A stretch of 64,000 nucleotides of DNA from Riptortus pedestris (lineage: Eukaryota > Arthropoda > Insecta > Hemiptera > Alydidae), in NCBI GenBank assembly GCA_019009955.1, contig CM032232.1, positions 137,016,001-137,080,000 on the forward strand, written 5' to 3'. The notes under the pieces were generated by a model. It was not told the DNA's origin. It saw only the letters and a program-made list of their open reading frames with translations, and ran no database searches. Below are positions 20,183 to 31,150 of the stretch, one piece after another (position 1 is the stretch's first letter; every line of letters starts with the position of its first letter). The position numbers and the translations under genes were made by a program.

Positions 20183-20379
20183 AGCACACTCACTCGGCTT
20201 TTTGAAAAAAAAAACTCACTTATAACAAATAAAAGAATTCACTAAAAAAACAATGATGCTCACCCGATGTAAACAAAGCTGAAAGCGTCGCACACAAGTC
20301 GCACATTGACGTCATGCGCCAAAGTCGCAAAATTTACGATCTGCGCACCTGCCGAATTGCATCCCCCTGGTTATACTCA

Positions 20380-20618
20380 TCAGAGTAGTAATTACATTCA
20401 CACCTAAAAGGCTATTCAGCTATGTTCGAGTGATTATTATACTCATCACTTTAGCAACATTTGAGTAATAATAATAATAATCAGAGTTTAAATGATATTC
20501 GGGTTAGTATTATACTCAGGGCTTATGTAACGTTGGTGTAATTATTATGCTTATCGCTTCAGCCAAATTTGAGTTACTATTATAACTTAAAGGATATTCG
20601 AGTCATTATTAACTCAGA
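20380..20618. repeat. Diverged satellite, right-hand segment
   Basis: Continues the 35-bp monomers (TTCGAGTGATTATTATACTC, AACTTAAAGGATATTCGAGT) after the P-like insertion, more diverged than the main array, and stops at a HINE-like 3' end. Confidence 0.8.
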
Positions 20619-20620
20619 AT

Positions 20621-20664
20621 GTGGGAAATCAGCTTAGTTTTCGCAGTCCCTGCCTGATAAACTT
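20621..20664 (+). repeat. HINE-like repeat, decayed 3' end
   Basis: GTGGGAAATCAGCTTAGTTT, then TCGCAGTCCCTGCCTGATAA: the hairpin stem is kept only over CGCAG/CTGC. It directly abuts the satellite. Confidence 0.75.
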
Positions 20665-20869
20665 TTTTTTTTATTTTAATATATATAATATAAAAGAGAC
20701 GACGCAGGTAGTTCCATATAGTATTTAATCATTTATTTATTCATTTTTCTATGATGCAAAATTTTTAAATGTATAATAACAATGACACAAATATTATATT
20801 ATACCCGTATCTACATATCATATGTATTACACCTTAACACTTGAAATGTAAACACCCATACGGATGAGG

Positions 20870-21160
20870 ACAATGACCCACTACACGATTACAGTTTACC
20901 TGAACACTAGTTTAAACGCACCTCGTGTGACAGTTCTGAATGGTAAGTAAACAGATCTAATAAAACGTTAACAACCCACCACACATAACAATTTACCTGA
21001 ACACTAACACACCGTTGACAGATCTGAGTGGTAAGTAAACAGATCTCGATTCAAACGTAAACAACCCACCACACGAAAACAATTTACCTGAACATCAACA
21101 TCCCTCGTGTGACAGATCTTAATGGTAAGTAAACAGATCTGGACTAAACGTAAACAACTA
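20870..21160. repeat. ~90-97-bp tandem repeat, about 3 copies
   Basis: CCACNACAC and TTTACCTGAACA recur from about 20879, 20976 and 21066, each followed by CGTGTGACAG-like sequence and AATGGTAAGTAAACAGATCT. Function unknown. From 21200 to 21880 I see no gene or repeat. Confidence 0.8.
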
Positions 21161-21881
21161 ATACGGTGAACAGAGCTTAAAACCCACTGACTGACGGACA
21201 AGCAACTCAGTACACTATCAACAGGCTTGAAGATGATGCCATCGCATCGAAAGCGCTTGCCAGCGGTACTCAACCATCAGCCAATGACGACGGTCTCCAC
21301 CGAGAGGTATGACAATAATATATAATATATTATTATAGAATATACTGAAGCAAATAGCATGTGCAGGTATATTCACAGTATATATAATGATAATGGTCAA
21401 TAGCTCCCGAGCATATGCTTCAATTAATATTATCAAAATAAATGTCGACCATTATTGTTCACACGCTTCCAAATAGCTGCGCAATATTGTATATTTATGT
21501 TAATGTGAAACGTTTTGCCCTGTTGTTATAATGGCGACAGTTAAATCACTCGACGAGTGTAGCGTTGATAGCCTAATGATAACTTATGTTTGATCAGTAT
21601 TAATTGGAGAAGTAGTGAGCAGGATGAGGGGCGGGAAGGGCGCGAAACACAATTCCCCAGCGATAGATTGCTTTAATTACTCAAGAACGGATTTCAGCCA
21701 TTAATACAGCTGTGAATATTAACAGAGCAGTTAGTGATACTGTTATCAGTAAACATGCCTGTGGTAAATACGCCTATTATGCTTCTCATATATAATACCC
21801 TCGCTTCTCACACTTAATACAAATAGATTTCCACACAGTGAAATATGCCACTGATGTACTCACAATGCGATTTTCGACATT

Positions 21882-22026
21882 TTTTAAGCAGATTTCCCAT
21901 GGAGGAAATCAGATATTGAGGTTGTACTCCTGATGGCATTTTCGAAAAATTTATTCAAATGTCCACCGATCCTACCCAGGAGATGACGAAAATGAGGGGG
22001 TTCGAAATTTATCACACACACACATA

Positions 22027-22059
<33 letters not shown>

Positions 22060-23062
22060 GCGTGTATCTGTTGACTCTCCAGAGGGAGCAATTTTTGTTT
22101 GGTCGTTACCAAACTCGACTTTAAACGTTTTATGTAAAAATGAAGATCAAATTCGTTAACGGATAAAATCGGACCAGTAGTTTTAGAGGGAGGATTTTTG
22201 AAAATTGGAAATATCGCCGTTACTATACGTCGGATGCAAAATTTATACAAAACCAATCTTATTGCAAATCAAATGTACTATAAGTATTGCGATATAAATT
22301 TATTTTTTTATTTTGTATATTAACTGAAAATTTTGCTTTCTTCAGTTTTCAGTCTTCGGCAAACTCCCACTTCTACTCATGTCGCATAAACCATACTCTA
22401 TTATATAATACACCACTTTATTCGAACCTTAAATAGCAAATATTGTTTTAGTGACCTTTATTATGCGTGATACATGCAAATATGTTCTATTGATCCCCAC
22501 CGTCTTAAATTCTTGGCCCATCAAATTTGAGTGATTAAGATAAAAATTATTATGATTCATTATAAATTACAGTAATAAATACAGTAAGTAGTTTTCAATA
22601 AAATTAGTATGTTATATTCTGATATATTTCAGTAATTGATTTTCATTCTGGTGAAGAATAATTCTATCTGTTCCACGGCAGTGTTTGTTGGAAGTGAAGA
22701 ATATTTACTTGGAGAGAGAGAAAAAAAAACGTCCAATTCTTCACAATTTGTTTATTTCAGCGCTAAGCGCTTTCAAAGACTAATGTCTCCATCTTCAGAG
22801 CTACTGTTTTGTTGAGCTTTATGTTTTTTTTTTCTCTCTCTCCAAATAATTCTATCTCTTCTGCTTTGAGAGGTTGGCAGACCTCTTTGTTTACTGATTA
22901 GACGCTTTCCTTTGGGAAATTATTAAAATTGACTGAAAGATTTTTCATTAGCGTTTGTATTTATTAACTGAATATTCACGTTCGTTCACGTGTGACCAGT
23001 ATGTAGATCTATTATAAAACTTCAGAAAGAAAATTTGTTAATTACGCAACGGTTGACGGACA
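21882..23062 (+). repeat. Long-form HINE-like repeat with nested Penelope fragment
   Basis: AAGCAGATTTCCCATGG at the left end, a (TA)n tract at about 22024-22060, the core (GGTCGTTACCAAACTCGA), the long-form extension, and a decayed 3' end (ATTACGCAACGGTTGACGGA). A short inverted-repeat-flanked insert lies at about 22704-22853. Confidence 0.75.
22704..22853 (-). mobile_element. Penelope 3'-end fragment between inverted repeats
   Basis: On the minus strand TCTGAAGATGGAGACATTAG followed by CTTTGAAAGCGC resembles the GATGGA...CGAAA 3'-end signature of Penelope-like elements. It is bracketed by TTGGAGAGAGAGAAAAAAAA and its reverse complement. Confidence 0.55.
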
Positions 23063-23386
23063 GAATTTTCACAGATTCTACGGTGAAGGTGAAGTAAATG
23101 AGATCTACTACAATTTTTAAAAATATTGGTTCTTTGTGTTTAAAAGGTTTTATTTAGCTTGCTCTGTTTGTTAGTTTATTTTAGTCAAATTTAGTAGTAC
23201 AAATTTTTCCCCTTTCCTATAGACCGACTGATCTGATATTAGGCACACACCTTTAGTTCTGATGACAATACCATTTAAGATATTCAGTATCTTTTTAAAT
23301 CCAAGATGGCCGCTACTACAAAATGCATTAGTACACTTTTTTTTAAAACTCCCTCAATATGGGTGTGAAATGAAAGGCCATGACTA

Positions 23387-24374
23387 CTATAGTCCGTTCC
23401 ATGTCGAACTGGCACAAGGTGTTTTGAGTGGGATGCTTTGTCTCTCTCGTACACATGGCGCACTACATCTCTCTGTTCTTTTCCCTCCGTACGACGTTGC
23501 CGCTATATCTCTACTTTGTCTAATCTGATCGGGAAAAATTCCATAATGTGCAGAATTTAATTCTCTATACGTCTACATTAAAAATTAAAAATAAAAGCTA
23601 AATCTCGAGTCGCAAAAAATTATTAAATGAAAAAATTTTACTTAAAATTTTTAATGGAAATTACTCTTTATCACATCACTATGACCTTATTATTTGAGAT
23701 ATTGCTTTCAAATTTGGTATGAAGTCACTAGACCTTACGTATTTTCGACAAATAGAAGAAAAAAAGCATTTCAATGGTATTCCTTCCCTACTTTTTCGCG
23801 AAATGAAAACAGAAAATTACAAATTCAATTTTTGAAAAGTAGCCTGCGAGGAAATTTCGTTCTATTGCAGCCTATTAAAATTGGACGCATCCCTTATTAA
23901 AAGGACAGTACAAATTTAATTTTAAGATGTGTCCGACTATTCTGGGATGAATAAATCAGGAGTAATTGATTTTTGAATGCGAGGGAGCGCGCGGATGCGA
24001 TGGGCCGAAAGCGGGACACGCCTAATTGTTAAATTTTTTTTCTTCTATTTGTCGAAAATACGTAAGGTCTGGGGACTTCATGCCAAATTTCAAAGCAATA
24101 TTTCAAAAAATAAGGTCACAGTGATGTGATAAAGAATAATTTCCATTAAAAACTTTGAGTAAAAATTTTTCATTAAATAATTTTTTGCGACTCGAGATTT
24201 AGCTTTTATTTTTTATTTTCAATGTAGGCGTATAGAGAATTAAATTCTGCACATTATATAATTTTTCCCGCCGAAAAACGTGGATTCGATATTTATGTGT
24301 AGAATGGGCAGATGTAAAGATTTGGCAACAGCGCACAGAATCGAAGTGCCAGCTCGACATGGAACGGAGTATAG
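23387..24374. mobile_element. Foldback element with long inverted arms, 988 bp
   Basis: The left end CTATAGTCCGTTCCATGTCG is mirrored at the right end (CGACATGGAACGGAGTATAG). Arms match strongly over about 23530-23770 and 24030-24260 (for example CTAAATCTCGAGTCGCAAAA and its complement) and are diverged between the tips and that block. The roughly 260-bp centre carries no recognisable protein. Short ORFs over it are shadows. A MITE or foldback transposon is likely. Confidence 0.85.
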
Positions 24375-24376
24375 AA

Positions 24377-25065
24377 TAGAGTACACTATGAAAAAAATGA
24401 CAATACAATTTGGGAGCAAACAAAATGGTGGATTATGTTTCCACCAACAATTCCATCAATATCGGTTTCAGACTGTTGGGAGCAATGTACATCTAATCAT
24501 ATTTGTAGTTGTCAAAACTAATCGATGATTTATACACTTATTTAAAGGTATTGCATCCACTACTAAGTAACGACTTAGATTGAGTCAGGGTATTAGTAAG
24601 CGAATCCCCTTTCGAGATGTTTACTAACCTTATCAGAAGATGAGCTATAGCTAATCCCTAAGTAACAGCTGTACTACAGCTGATTATTGGATCACTTCCT
24701 CTGATTGTCTGCAAGTGTAATTGCACCAGCTCAATTCTGAGATAGATCTTCAAGTGCCCCAGCTTCCTGGAACCCCAAGATCCTCCCCCCCCTTATTTAA
24801 TTACGCTGATCTCCTTGCAGCTAGTGTCATAGATACTAATTATCAAACCTAGATTACACTTCACATCTATATTGCTGGTGTTCACACATTACAATCAATT
24901 GTAACTATAACTTGCACGCCATCTATTGAAGAAGCTTAATACTTCACTGTCGGCTAATTTTGGCAAATTAACTTTATGGGAATCAGCTTTGGAAACAGTG
25001 CCAATCAAACTCTTGTCAGCCAACTATGCACCTATCCGGAGTTCATCCTTTTAAATTATATATTT
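24377..25065. other. Unassigned stretch
   Basis: No coding similarity, no tandem repeat and no element end that I recognise. Confidence 0.5.
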
Positions 25066-25069
25066 ACGA

Positions 25070-25303
25070 GACTTAAACAAAATCCACATTTCTGGGAATA
25101 ACACTTTTTATGTGCATGTATGCCGAAAAACCTATAGGTTACGAAATATCGCGATTTTTTATTTCAGACCTTCCTTATAATCCCCACTCCATAGTAGTCT
25201 CAAAGAATGTTAATACAGCCTAAAGTCTAAGTTCAGTTAATAACAAGAAATGTACCAAGTTTCATAAAATTCGGTTTATGCGTGAAAAGGTAACATACAA
25301 ACA
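25070..25303 (-). mobile_element. Helitron fragment
   Basis: Matches the reverse strand of the Helitron units (ACGAAATATCGCGATTTTTT, CCTTATAATCCCCACTCC, AAGTTTCATAAAATTCGGTT, GCGTGAAAAGGTAACA). Both Helitron ends are missing. It abuts a HINE-like 3' end at 25305. Confidence 0.75.
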
Positions 25304-25304
25304 A

Positions 25305-25790
25305 AAACGTCTGTCACGCAGGAGCTGCGTAAACTAAGCAAATTTCGCACGTATGTCAAGTATTTGCATTTATCTCAAAAAGTAAAAATTCAATGAGAGC
25401 AATATTTGGTATTTATGCTGCAAATAACGTGTTTCATAATATAACAGCTAATTGTTAATTATGAAAAGGGTTGACTGAAAGCCTAAAACTATGAAGTACA
25501 AATATCTCGGTTAATAATCAAGATAGAGAAAAAACGTACGGAACAACAATTATAGAACATTACATTTACAATAAGATTAGTTATATACATTCTTTTTTTC
25601 GATCCGACGCATAATAATGGAGATATTAATAATTTTCGAAATACTATCCCTCTAAACCCTTTCTCCTACTGGTCGGATTTCAGCCACTTACGATCTCGAT
25701 TTTTTTTTTTTTTTTTTCATGAAACAATTTAATATTGCGTTTGGTAACAATTAAACCAAAACTGTGACCGCTAGAGCGGCAACAGGCAAA
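25305..25790 (-). repeat. HINE-like repeat, 3' half
   Basis: GTCTGTCACGCAGGAGCTGC then AAGCAAATTTCGC: hairpin stem ACGCAG/CTGCGT intact with a changed loop. The core reads on (CCGACGCATAATAATGGAGA, GGTCGGATTTCAGCC) to GACCGCTAGAGCGG near 25780. Confidence 0.8.
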
Positions 25791-25839
25791 TGTGTATCTG
25801 AATTAGTCAAGTTTTTTTAAAAAAATTTAGAGATATCAC

Positions 25840-25900
25840 AATAACCACCTAGTGATATCACAGTAACCACTTAGTGATATTGCAGTAACCACCTAGTGTA
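25840..25900. repeat. Short tandem repeat, 3 copies
   Basis: CAGTAACCACCTAGTGATAT-type units of about 24 bp repeat three times. From 25910 to 26640 I find no gene or known element. Confidence 0.7.
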
Positions 25901-26735
25901 CTAACTACGAAATCGTGAATAACTAGTTCATGAAGTTCTCTAGAGTCTTATTTTTTTAGACGTAAATAAGATCCCCGTCGCCCAAGATCAGAATGACAAC
26001 TCCTTCCTTATGATAGTTTTTCTACAAGTTGTTATCAAGTTAAGGCATTAACCTAACGGCGATAAGGGACGACCGTAACAAACTAGAAGGGTACTTGTGG
26101 TGATGTTTTGCCCGTGAGGTCCTTTTACGATCTGCCCTATTGTTTCAACGGGTTTTTTTAGCCTGAGGAAGCAAAACCGGCCAGATCCGAGAGTGGTGGA
26201 CTACCCCTCGACCTCAACATCCCGAAAAACGTTCACTAATGAGGTATTTACTCAGCAAGGGTTTCTACAACCCTCTTCCCATTCCCGCCTAGCATGCCCC
26301 TTTCGCGCCAAAACTCTCCCTTTCTGGATTAAATCATAATTTTCTCTCCTGAAATTCTGCTGGGCCTCTAAATGATGTAATTTAGCCGTTTTCAACTCCC
26401 ATTTGTCTTATGGGAATTTCTTCAATTATGATAGTCTTTAACACCTAAACTTTTTATTTTAAGATTCTGAATAAAAGGTCACAGTTTCCATTTCATCTAA
26501 GTCTTGTGTATTTGATCAGATTTATTTGGATAATTCTCATTATCAGTGCTCTGTTAACCAACATTTTTAAACGTAACGTCTTGGCATTTATTCAACAAAA
26601 TCCCATATTTTATAAATAGAAGCTTACACGAGAACTGTAGCTTCGTTTTATTGGGAAAAGGCCAACTTTTTACAATAACGATTTATTGCAGTAACTTGAG
26701 CTATTAACGCACGCAGAGTACCATCAATGTTAATA

Positions 26736-26738
26736 TAT

Positions 26739-26797
<59 letters not shown>
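26736..26797. repeat. (CA)n(TA)n microsatellite
   Basis: Simple repeat; ORFs reading Tyr/Ile here are artefacts. Confidence 0.95.
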
Positions 26798-26801
<4 letters not shown>

Positions 26802-27004
26802 CAAAGAATGCCTTGCGAGTTATGGCATGAGTATACAAACCTCAGTATGCTGAAGGTAAATATAGGTACCGGTTCCATCCCCACCAACGGAGAGCGTTAG
26901 TTCATGAGTTCGCAACCAGAGTTCGATAGCGTCGCAGCACTTGTGGATTAGCGGGAGTATAGCAAGCATATACACGTTGCCAGCCCCAAGGGATGACTAA
27001 GGAT

Positions 27005-27007
<3 letters not shown>

Positions 27008-27087
<80 letters not shown>

Positions 27088-27114
27088 CTGTCTCTTTCTC
27101 TCCCTCTCTCTCTT
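27008..27114. repeat. (TC)n(TATC)n microsatellite
   Basis: TC repeats to about 27042, then eleven TATC units to about 27087, then impure CT. The stretch 27115-28080 is AT-rich with nothing recognisable. Confidence 0.95.
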
Positions 27115-28083
27115 GTATTTTCTCCAATATCGAAGAAACCCACAGTTGGATACCTAGGACTAGGGTATAAAAATATATTGAAGTCTCTTGTTACGAGTTC
27201 AATTTCAAATTATACTCATTCAATTTTAGGAAGATCATTAATAAATTTGGATTTACGTTTTATGAATATACATTCATATACAGGATGTCGCGTATATGCG
27301 GGCCACAATTGAAATATCTTTTAAACCGTTAGAGATATCGCAACATTGCAAAGTACCTAAGTTGTAGATCTCATCAAGACCTTTCAGATGCGTCATTTAT
27401 TAATCTCAAAGAAAATTAGCTTTAACTATTAAGCGTGCGCTCAATAGTCGGCGCTTCACCTTTACCCGAATTTTTTTAATACATCTTTGGAAATTACTCA
27501 AATAATAAAGAAACACTTGTATTTTTTTTTCACTTAGTATTTAGCGATAAAATGGCGGTGAATGTCGTTCCTATTTATAATGTCACAATTGCAGATTCGA
27601 TGTCTCAACATCCTCAAGCATCACTTTTATTTTTGAGCAAATCCAGTTTTATCCAGCGATTCAATATAAATCATTTCAGTAATAATTTTCAGAAATGCCA
27701 TTTTTAACGTAAATATTCAGCTTTTATAAGAAATTCGTTGTTTTACATTCACTTATGTACATTTCTAACAATAATCAAAGACATGAAAAAATTAACATTA
27801 TTTTTGTGGTAATTTTAACAACAAATTGAATATGAAGAAATTTCAATTAAGGCATCTTCTGTGTATTTTGTAAGGATTTCATAAACACCAATAAATAAGA
27901 AGTTATATTTTCCTTTTTGTCTACTAGGTACATACATGTAATTTGAAATATGTAAATTACACTTCTTTTTGATAAACGATTTACATAGTATGTTCAATAA
28001 CTACCTATAGGTACCAATTTGGGGGCCATTTAATTGCTGAATACAAAGCAAAACAAAAATATACGTGTTTACCTTAATTTTTT

Positions 28084-28302
28084 GGGGGCTCAGATTAGCC
28101 ATGTAAATTAAAGCGTTGACCTTAATCTCACATGGTAAACCTAGAGTGGCTAGTTCGATTCCCGCCTGGGCAATTGGAATTTATTTAGTGACGGAATGCA
28201 TTAGGTAAAATGAATTTCCCTGGCTTGAAAAGGGTGGTAGTCTGTAGAGAAACCGTCCAATTAGTCTTAGTGTCAAAAAGTGGACGTTAATAAATAATTT
28301 AA
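28084..28302 (+). mobile_element. tRNA-derived SINE, near-complete
   Basis: The head GGGGCTCAGATTAGCC is followed at about 28155 by GTTCGATTCC, a perfect match to the RNA polymerase III box B consensus. The body TTATTTAGTGACGGAA...AAAAGGGTGGTAGTCTGTAG...AAAAGTGGACGTTAATAAAT is shared with the copies at 36585, 37129 and 59400. Box A is only approximate (TTAGCCATGT). I infer a tRNA-head SINE; the source tRNA is not identified. Confidence 0.85.
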
Positions 28303-28441
28303 TTTTAATTTTTTGATTAAATTTCAAAAATGTATTCAAACGCCTGCCTGTGTAATAGTTTACACTAAATTTGTTGGGATTACTAAATGACTCATCTGAA
28401 AGTTCTTGAAGAAAGCTACAACTTTGGTCCTTTGCAATTTT

Positions 28442-28938
28442 ACCCCCCCCCCCCCCCACCCCCCCCCCCCCCCACCCCCCCCCCCCCCCACCCCCCCCCC
28501 CCCCCACCCCCCCCCCCCCCCACCCCCCCCCCCCCCCACCCCCCCCCCCCCCCACCCCCCCCCCCCCCCACCCCCCCCCCCCCCCACCCCCCCCCCCCCC
28601 CACCCCCCCCCCCCCCCACCCCCCCCCCCCCCCACCCCCCCCCCCCCCCACCCCCCCCCCCCCCCACCCCCCCCCCCCCCCACCCCCCCCCCCCCCCACC
28701 CCCCCCCCCCCCCACCCCCCCCCCCCCCCACCCCCCCCCCCCCCCACCCCCCCCCCCCCCCACCCCCCCCCCCCCCCACCCCCCCCCCCCCCCACCCCCC
28801 CCCCCCCCCACCCCCCCCCCCCCCCACCCCCCCCCCCCCCCACCCCCCCCCCCCCCCACCCCCCCCCCCCCCCACCCCCCCCCCCCCCCACCCCCCCCCC
28901 CCCCCACCCCCCCCCCCCCCCACCCCCCCCCCCCCCCA
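28442..28938. repeat. A(C)15 minisatellite, 31 units of 16 bp
   Basis: An A occurs every 16 bases from 28442 to 28938, separated by 15 Cs, with no visible variation. The minus strand is G-rich and could form G-quadruplexes; the plus strand could form i-motifs. The 10-bp sequence GGTCCTTTGC flanks it at 28426-28435 and 28943-28952. Long ORFs here are repeat translations. Confidence 0.97.
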
Positions 28939-28949
28939 CCAAGGTCCTT

Positions 28950-29127
28950 TGCCTTCTGTTTCAGGGATGGAAGTGGTCCCAAACACAATAAAAAAAAAGA
29001 GAAGAATATGTTCAAAGTGCGACTACAAATTGCGTAGGATGACCAAGGTATCGTGCGTGAAATGTTCCTTGGCCATTTGTGGTGAACATCAAGTCATGGG
29101 GTGTCAAATATGTTCAAAAAATTGACA
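28950..29127 (+). pseudogene. piggyBac-type transposase C-terminal zinc domain
   Basis: The plus frame just right of the A(C)15 array reads CSKCDYKLRRMTKVSCVKC then SLAICGEHQVMGCQICSKN and a stop at 29125. The C-x2-C...C-x2-C...C-x2-H...C-x2-C pattern after a basic stretch is the Cys-rich finger at the end of piggyBac transposases. A polypyrimidine-AG (TTCTGTTTCAG) lies just upstream. No DDD core is found, so this is a fragment. Confidence 0.65.
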
Positions 29128-29635
29128 AGTAATTATAAATTTTTAATATTATTTATTTTATTATAAGAGTGGTCTTGGTCTTTGTATTAGTTTTAATTTA
29201 GACAGCTTTAGTTACATAGATTCAGTTGTTCGTTATCATATTCTCATGTGTATCAGAAAGAATTTTTACGTAATTCAGCTTTGTAATAAAATATTTTTTT
29301 TTTTTCATGTTTTCTTTTGTGCATATTGTTTTTATTTTTTTTTTGTATATGTACGATATTTTAATATTTAAACAATAAAAGGTCAAATTAATCATTAATT
29401 GTCTTTCATGGTTCCTTTACAGCTCCCAAAATTGCAATTTTTGTTCCAGTAGTCGCAATGTCGAAGGTTTAGTAATGAAGTACTTGAATTGAGGTTTACT
29501 ATTCTAGGGTTAAAAAAAAAAAAAAATATTCCTCTATACTAGTACATTTCTAATATTTGAAATTATATTAAATATCTGAGTAAGTCAAAATCAAAAAGAC
29601 GAGTTAAATTTTGTAAAAGAAATTCAATATTTTAA

Positions 29636-30099
29636 GGTGATTTAGTCTATTGTTGATATGAGGGCTCCTGTCTATAAGAAGATCGTACTTGTTTTATGGG
29701 GTCTCTAAGTATTCAATGTTCCTACAGTTTGTCAGTATGTGGTTAATGAGTTAAAGAAATGTTCTGTAGAAGTCTTTCTGTTCTCGTCATAGAGTATGTG
29801 TGCGTTAAATACGAGTGTCCTATCCTAAGTCTCGTTAGTACAACTTCGTCTCGCCAATTGTTACACCTGCTGGATGGCCACGCACTGATAACAGACTTTA
29901 TTTCTCGCAGATGATTTCCTGCTGTTCCATGCCAACAATTTTGCCATTCAAATTGTCTGTAGTATTTGTATATGTAATTCTGGTAGGGTCAGTAAGTTAA
30001 AGTGAGAAAATTGTCTCTGGCTTGCATGTTTGGCGAGTTTGTCCACTTCGTTTGTACGTCGGATGTTTCCATATCCTGAATCCCACATCATTGCCACTT
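29636..30099 (-). pseudogene. LINE RNase H and C-terminal fragment
   Basis: On the minus strand one frame reads IRRTNEVDKLAKHASQRQF, the GNExVDxLAK motif of LINE-encoded RNase H. Further along, in broken frames, come RLRIGHSYLTHTYSMTR-like and VGTLN segments, the usual C-terminal end. Several stops and frameshifts interrupt it. Its upstream end is cut at 30099/30100, exactly where a piggyBac-type end with TTAA begins. It belongs to an RNase H-bearing Jockey/I-group LINE. Confidence 0.7.
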
Positions 30100-30735
30100 T
30101 TAACCCTTCGTCGGGCGCGTGATCTCTCAGATACACAGTTTCTAGAAAAATATTTGCCACTCCTCCTAGCAGAGAGTGGTGGTGTAGTGCTTCGAGTTAT
30201 GTGGTATAGAGGACCTCCCCTCATGGTCAGTTGTGTCACTGTGTTCCATGGAGTCCTGTGTTTCACCTGTCATTCAGTTTAATCTCCTAGATACCACGCG
30301 CCCGATCTCGGAAGTTTTTTTGAAATCTGTATTTCATAAATATATACATCAATTAAGTTTCTCTTTATTAAATGGAATCCTATAAACCTATTTTTCTATT
30401 AATTTGCTCATAAATGAGCTTTCAAAAGAATTTGTAAAAGAAAATATTGTACGACCCAGAACAGTAGACGTTTACCAACCGAACTAAGGACGAAACTTGA
30501 TGAGTACACAGGCTCATTGGACCATACATTGAACAGCATAAAAAAAGTCCCTCCGCTACATCGAACAAAAGAAAATGATGTGAACCAAGCAAAACTGAAA
30601 AGAAATGTAGGTTTACTAATTACTCTCGTGAGATTTGCAAAAACAAAATTTGTTTACAACATAGTTCCATGCTTTGTCACAATTGTAATGCAGCTCTGCA
30701 AAAGAAATAATAATTAAACTGCTATTTTTAAAAGG
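30100..30735 (+). mobile_element. piggyBac-type element, left end and transposase remnant
   Basis: Starts TTAACCCTTCGTCGGGCGCG, matching the right-hand inverted repeat of the element at 42545-43535. It continues with the same sequence (GATCTCTCAGATACACAGTT, AAAAATATTTGCCAC). From 30440 to 30720 it carries the same decayed transposase C-terminus (CGTTTACCAACCGAACTAAG, GACCATACATTGAACAGC). No right inverted repeat is seen; the copy breaks off around 30735. Confidence 0.8.
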
Positions 30736-30769
30736 ATTGTACTAGAATCTTAATAATTAAGGGATGCAA

Positions 30770-31150
30770 ATTTATTTTATTAAAAAAAATCAGAAAGAAA
30801 GAAACATTTATCTGAATAACGGACTCAATTATTGTTTCATCGTTAACAAACTGTTCATCACATCTAAATGTTTCATGTTAAACTAAATGTGAAGTTTGGT
30901 AATGACTGAAACTGAAACAGTGGGATGGGGAAGGGGTTTAAAGGGGCGAAAATTCAAAATATCTCCGTTATTATGAGTGGGATCAAAAACTTGTATAGGA
31001 GCCGTCTTCCTGCAAAATTAATTGTCTATAAATATTGTTATATACATTTATTCTTTATCTTCTTTATCAACCGAGTTATTTACATTCTTAAGTTTTCTGC
31101 CTTCATTACATCCCCACTCTTACTCACGCAGTTATATCAAGAACCACTTT
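30770..31150 (+). repeat. HINE-like repeat, core only
   Basis: Diverged core (TTCATCGTTAACAAACTGTT, TCCGTTATTATGAGTGGGAT, ATATTGTTATATACATTTATTC) with no ends. Confidence 0.6.

Larger units (their letters stand above)
15791..20368 (-). mobile_element. P-element-like (THAP/DDE) DNA transposon
   Basis: About 4.6 kb inserted between satellite segments, with a THAP-domain reading frame, a P-type transposase and its C-terminal part all on the minus strand. The boundaries are set by where satellite sequence stops and resumes. The right end read inward is CAGGGGGATGCAATTCGGCA; I found no convincing matching inverted repeat at the left end and no clear 8-bp duplication. Between 15800 and 16290 I see only AT-rich DNA. 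Confidence 0.75.

Noticed and set aside
15791..20368. Terminal inverted repeats of the P-like transposon
   Set aside because: A weak GCA..ATTCG similarity between the ends was seen, but it is too short and gapped to claim.
28084..28160. A functional tRNA gene
   Set aside because: Only box B is good; no cloverleaf was found and the sequence is repeated with a SINE body.
28181..29125. Long overlapping ORFs rich in Pro or Gly/Trp on both strands
   Set aside because: They are six-frame translations of the A(C)15 array; only the last ~50 codons on the plus strand carry real protein signal.
29997..30282. ORFs of 86-89 codons on both strands around 30.0-30.3 kb
   Set aside because: They run across the junction of a LINE fragment and a piggyBac-type end and so are chance frames.
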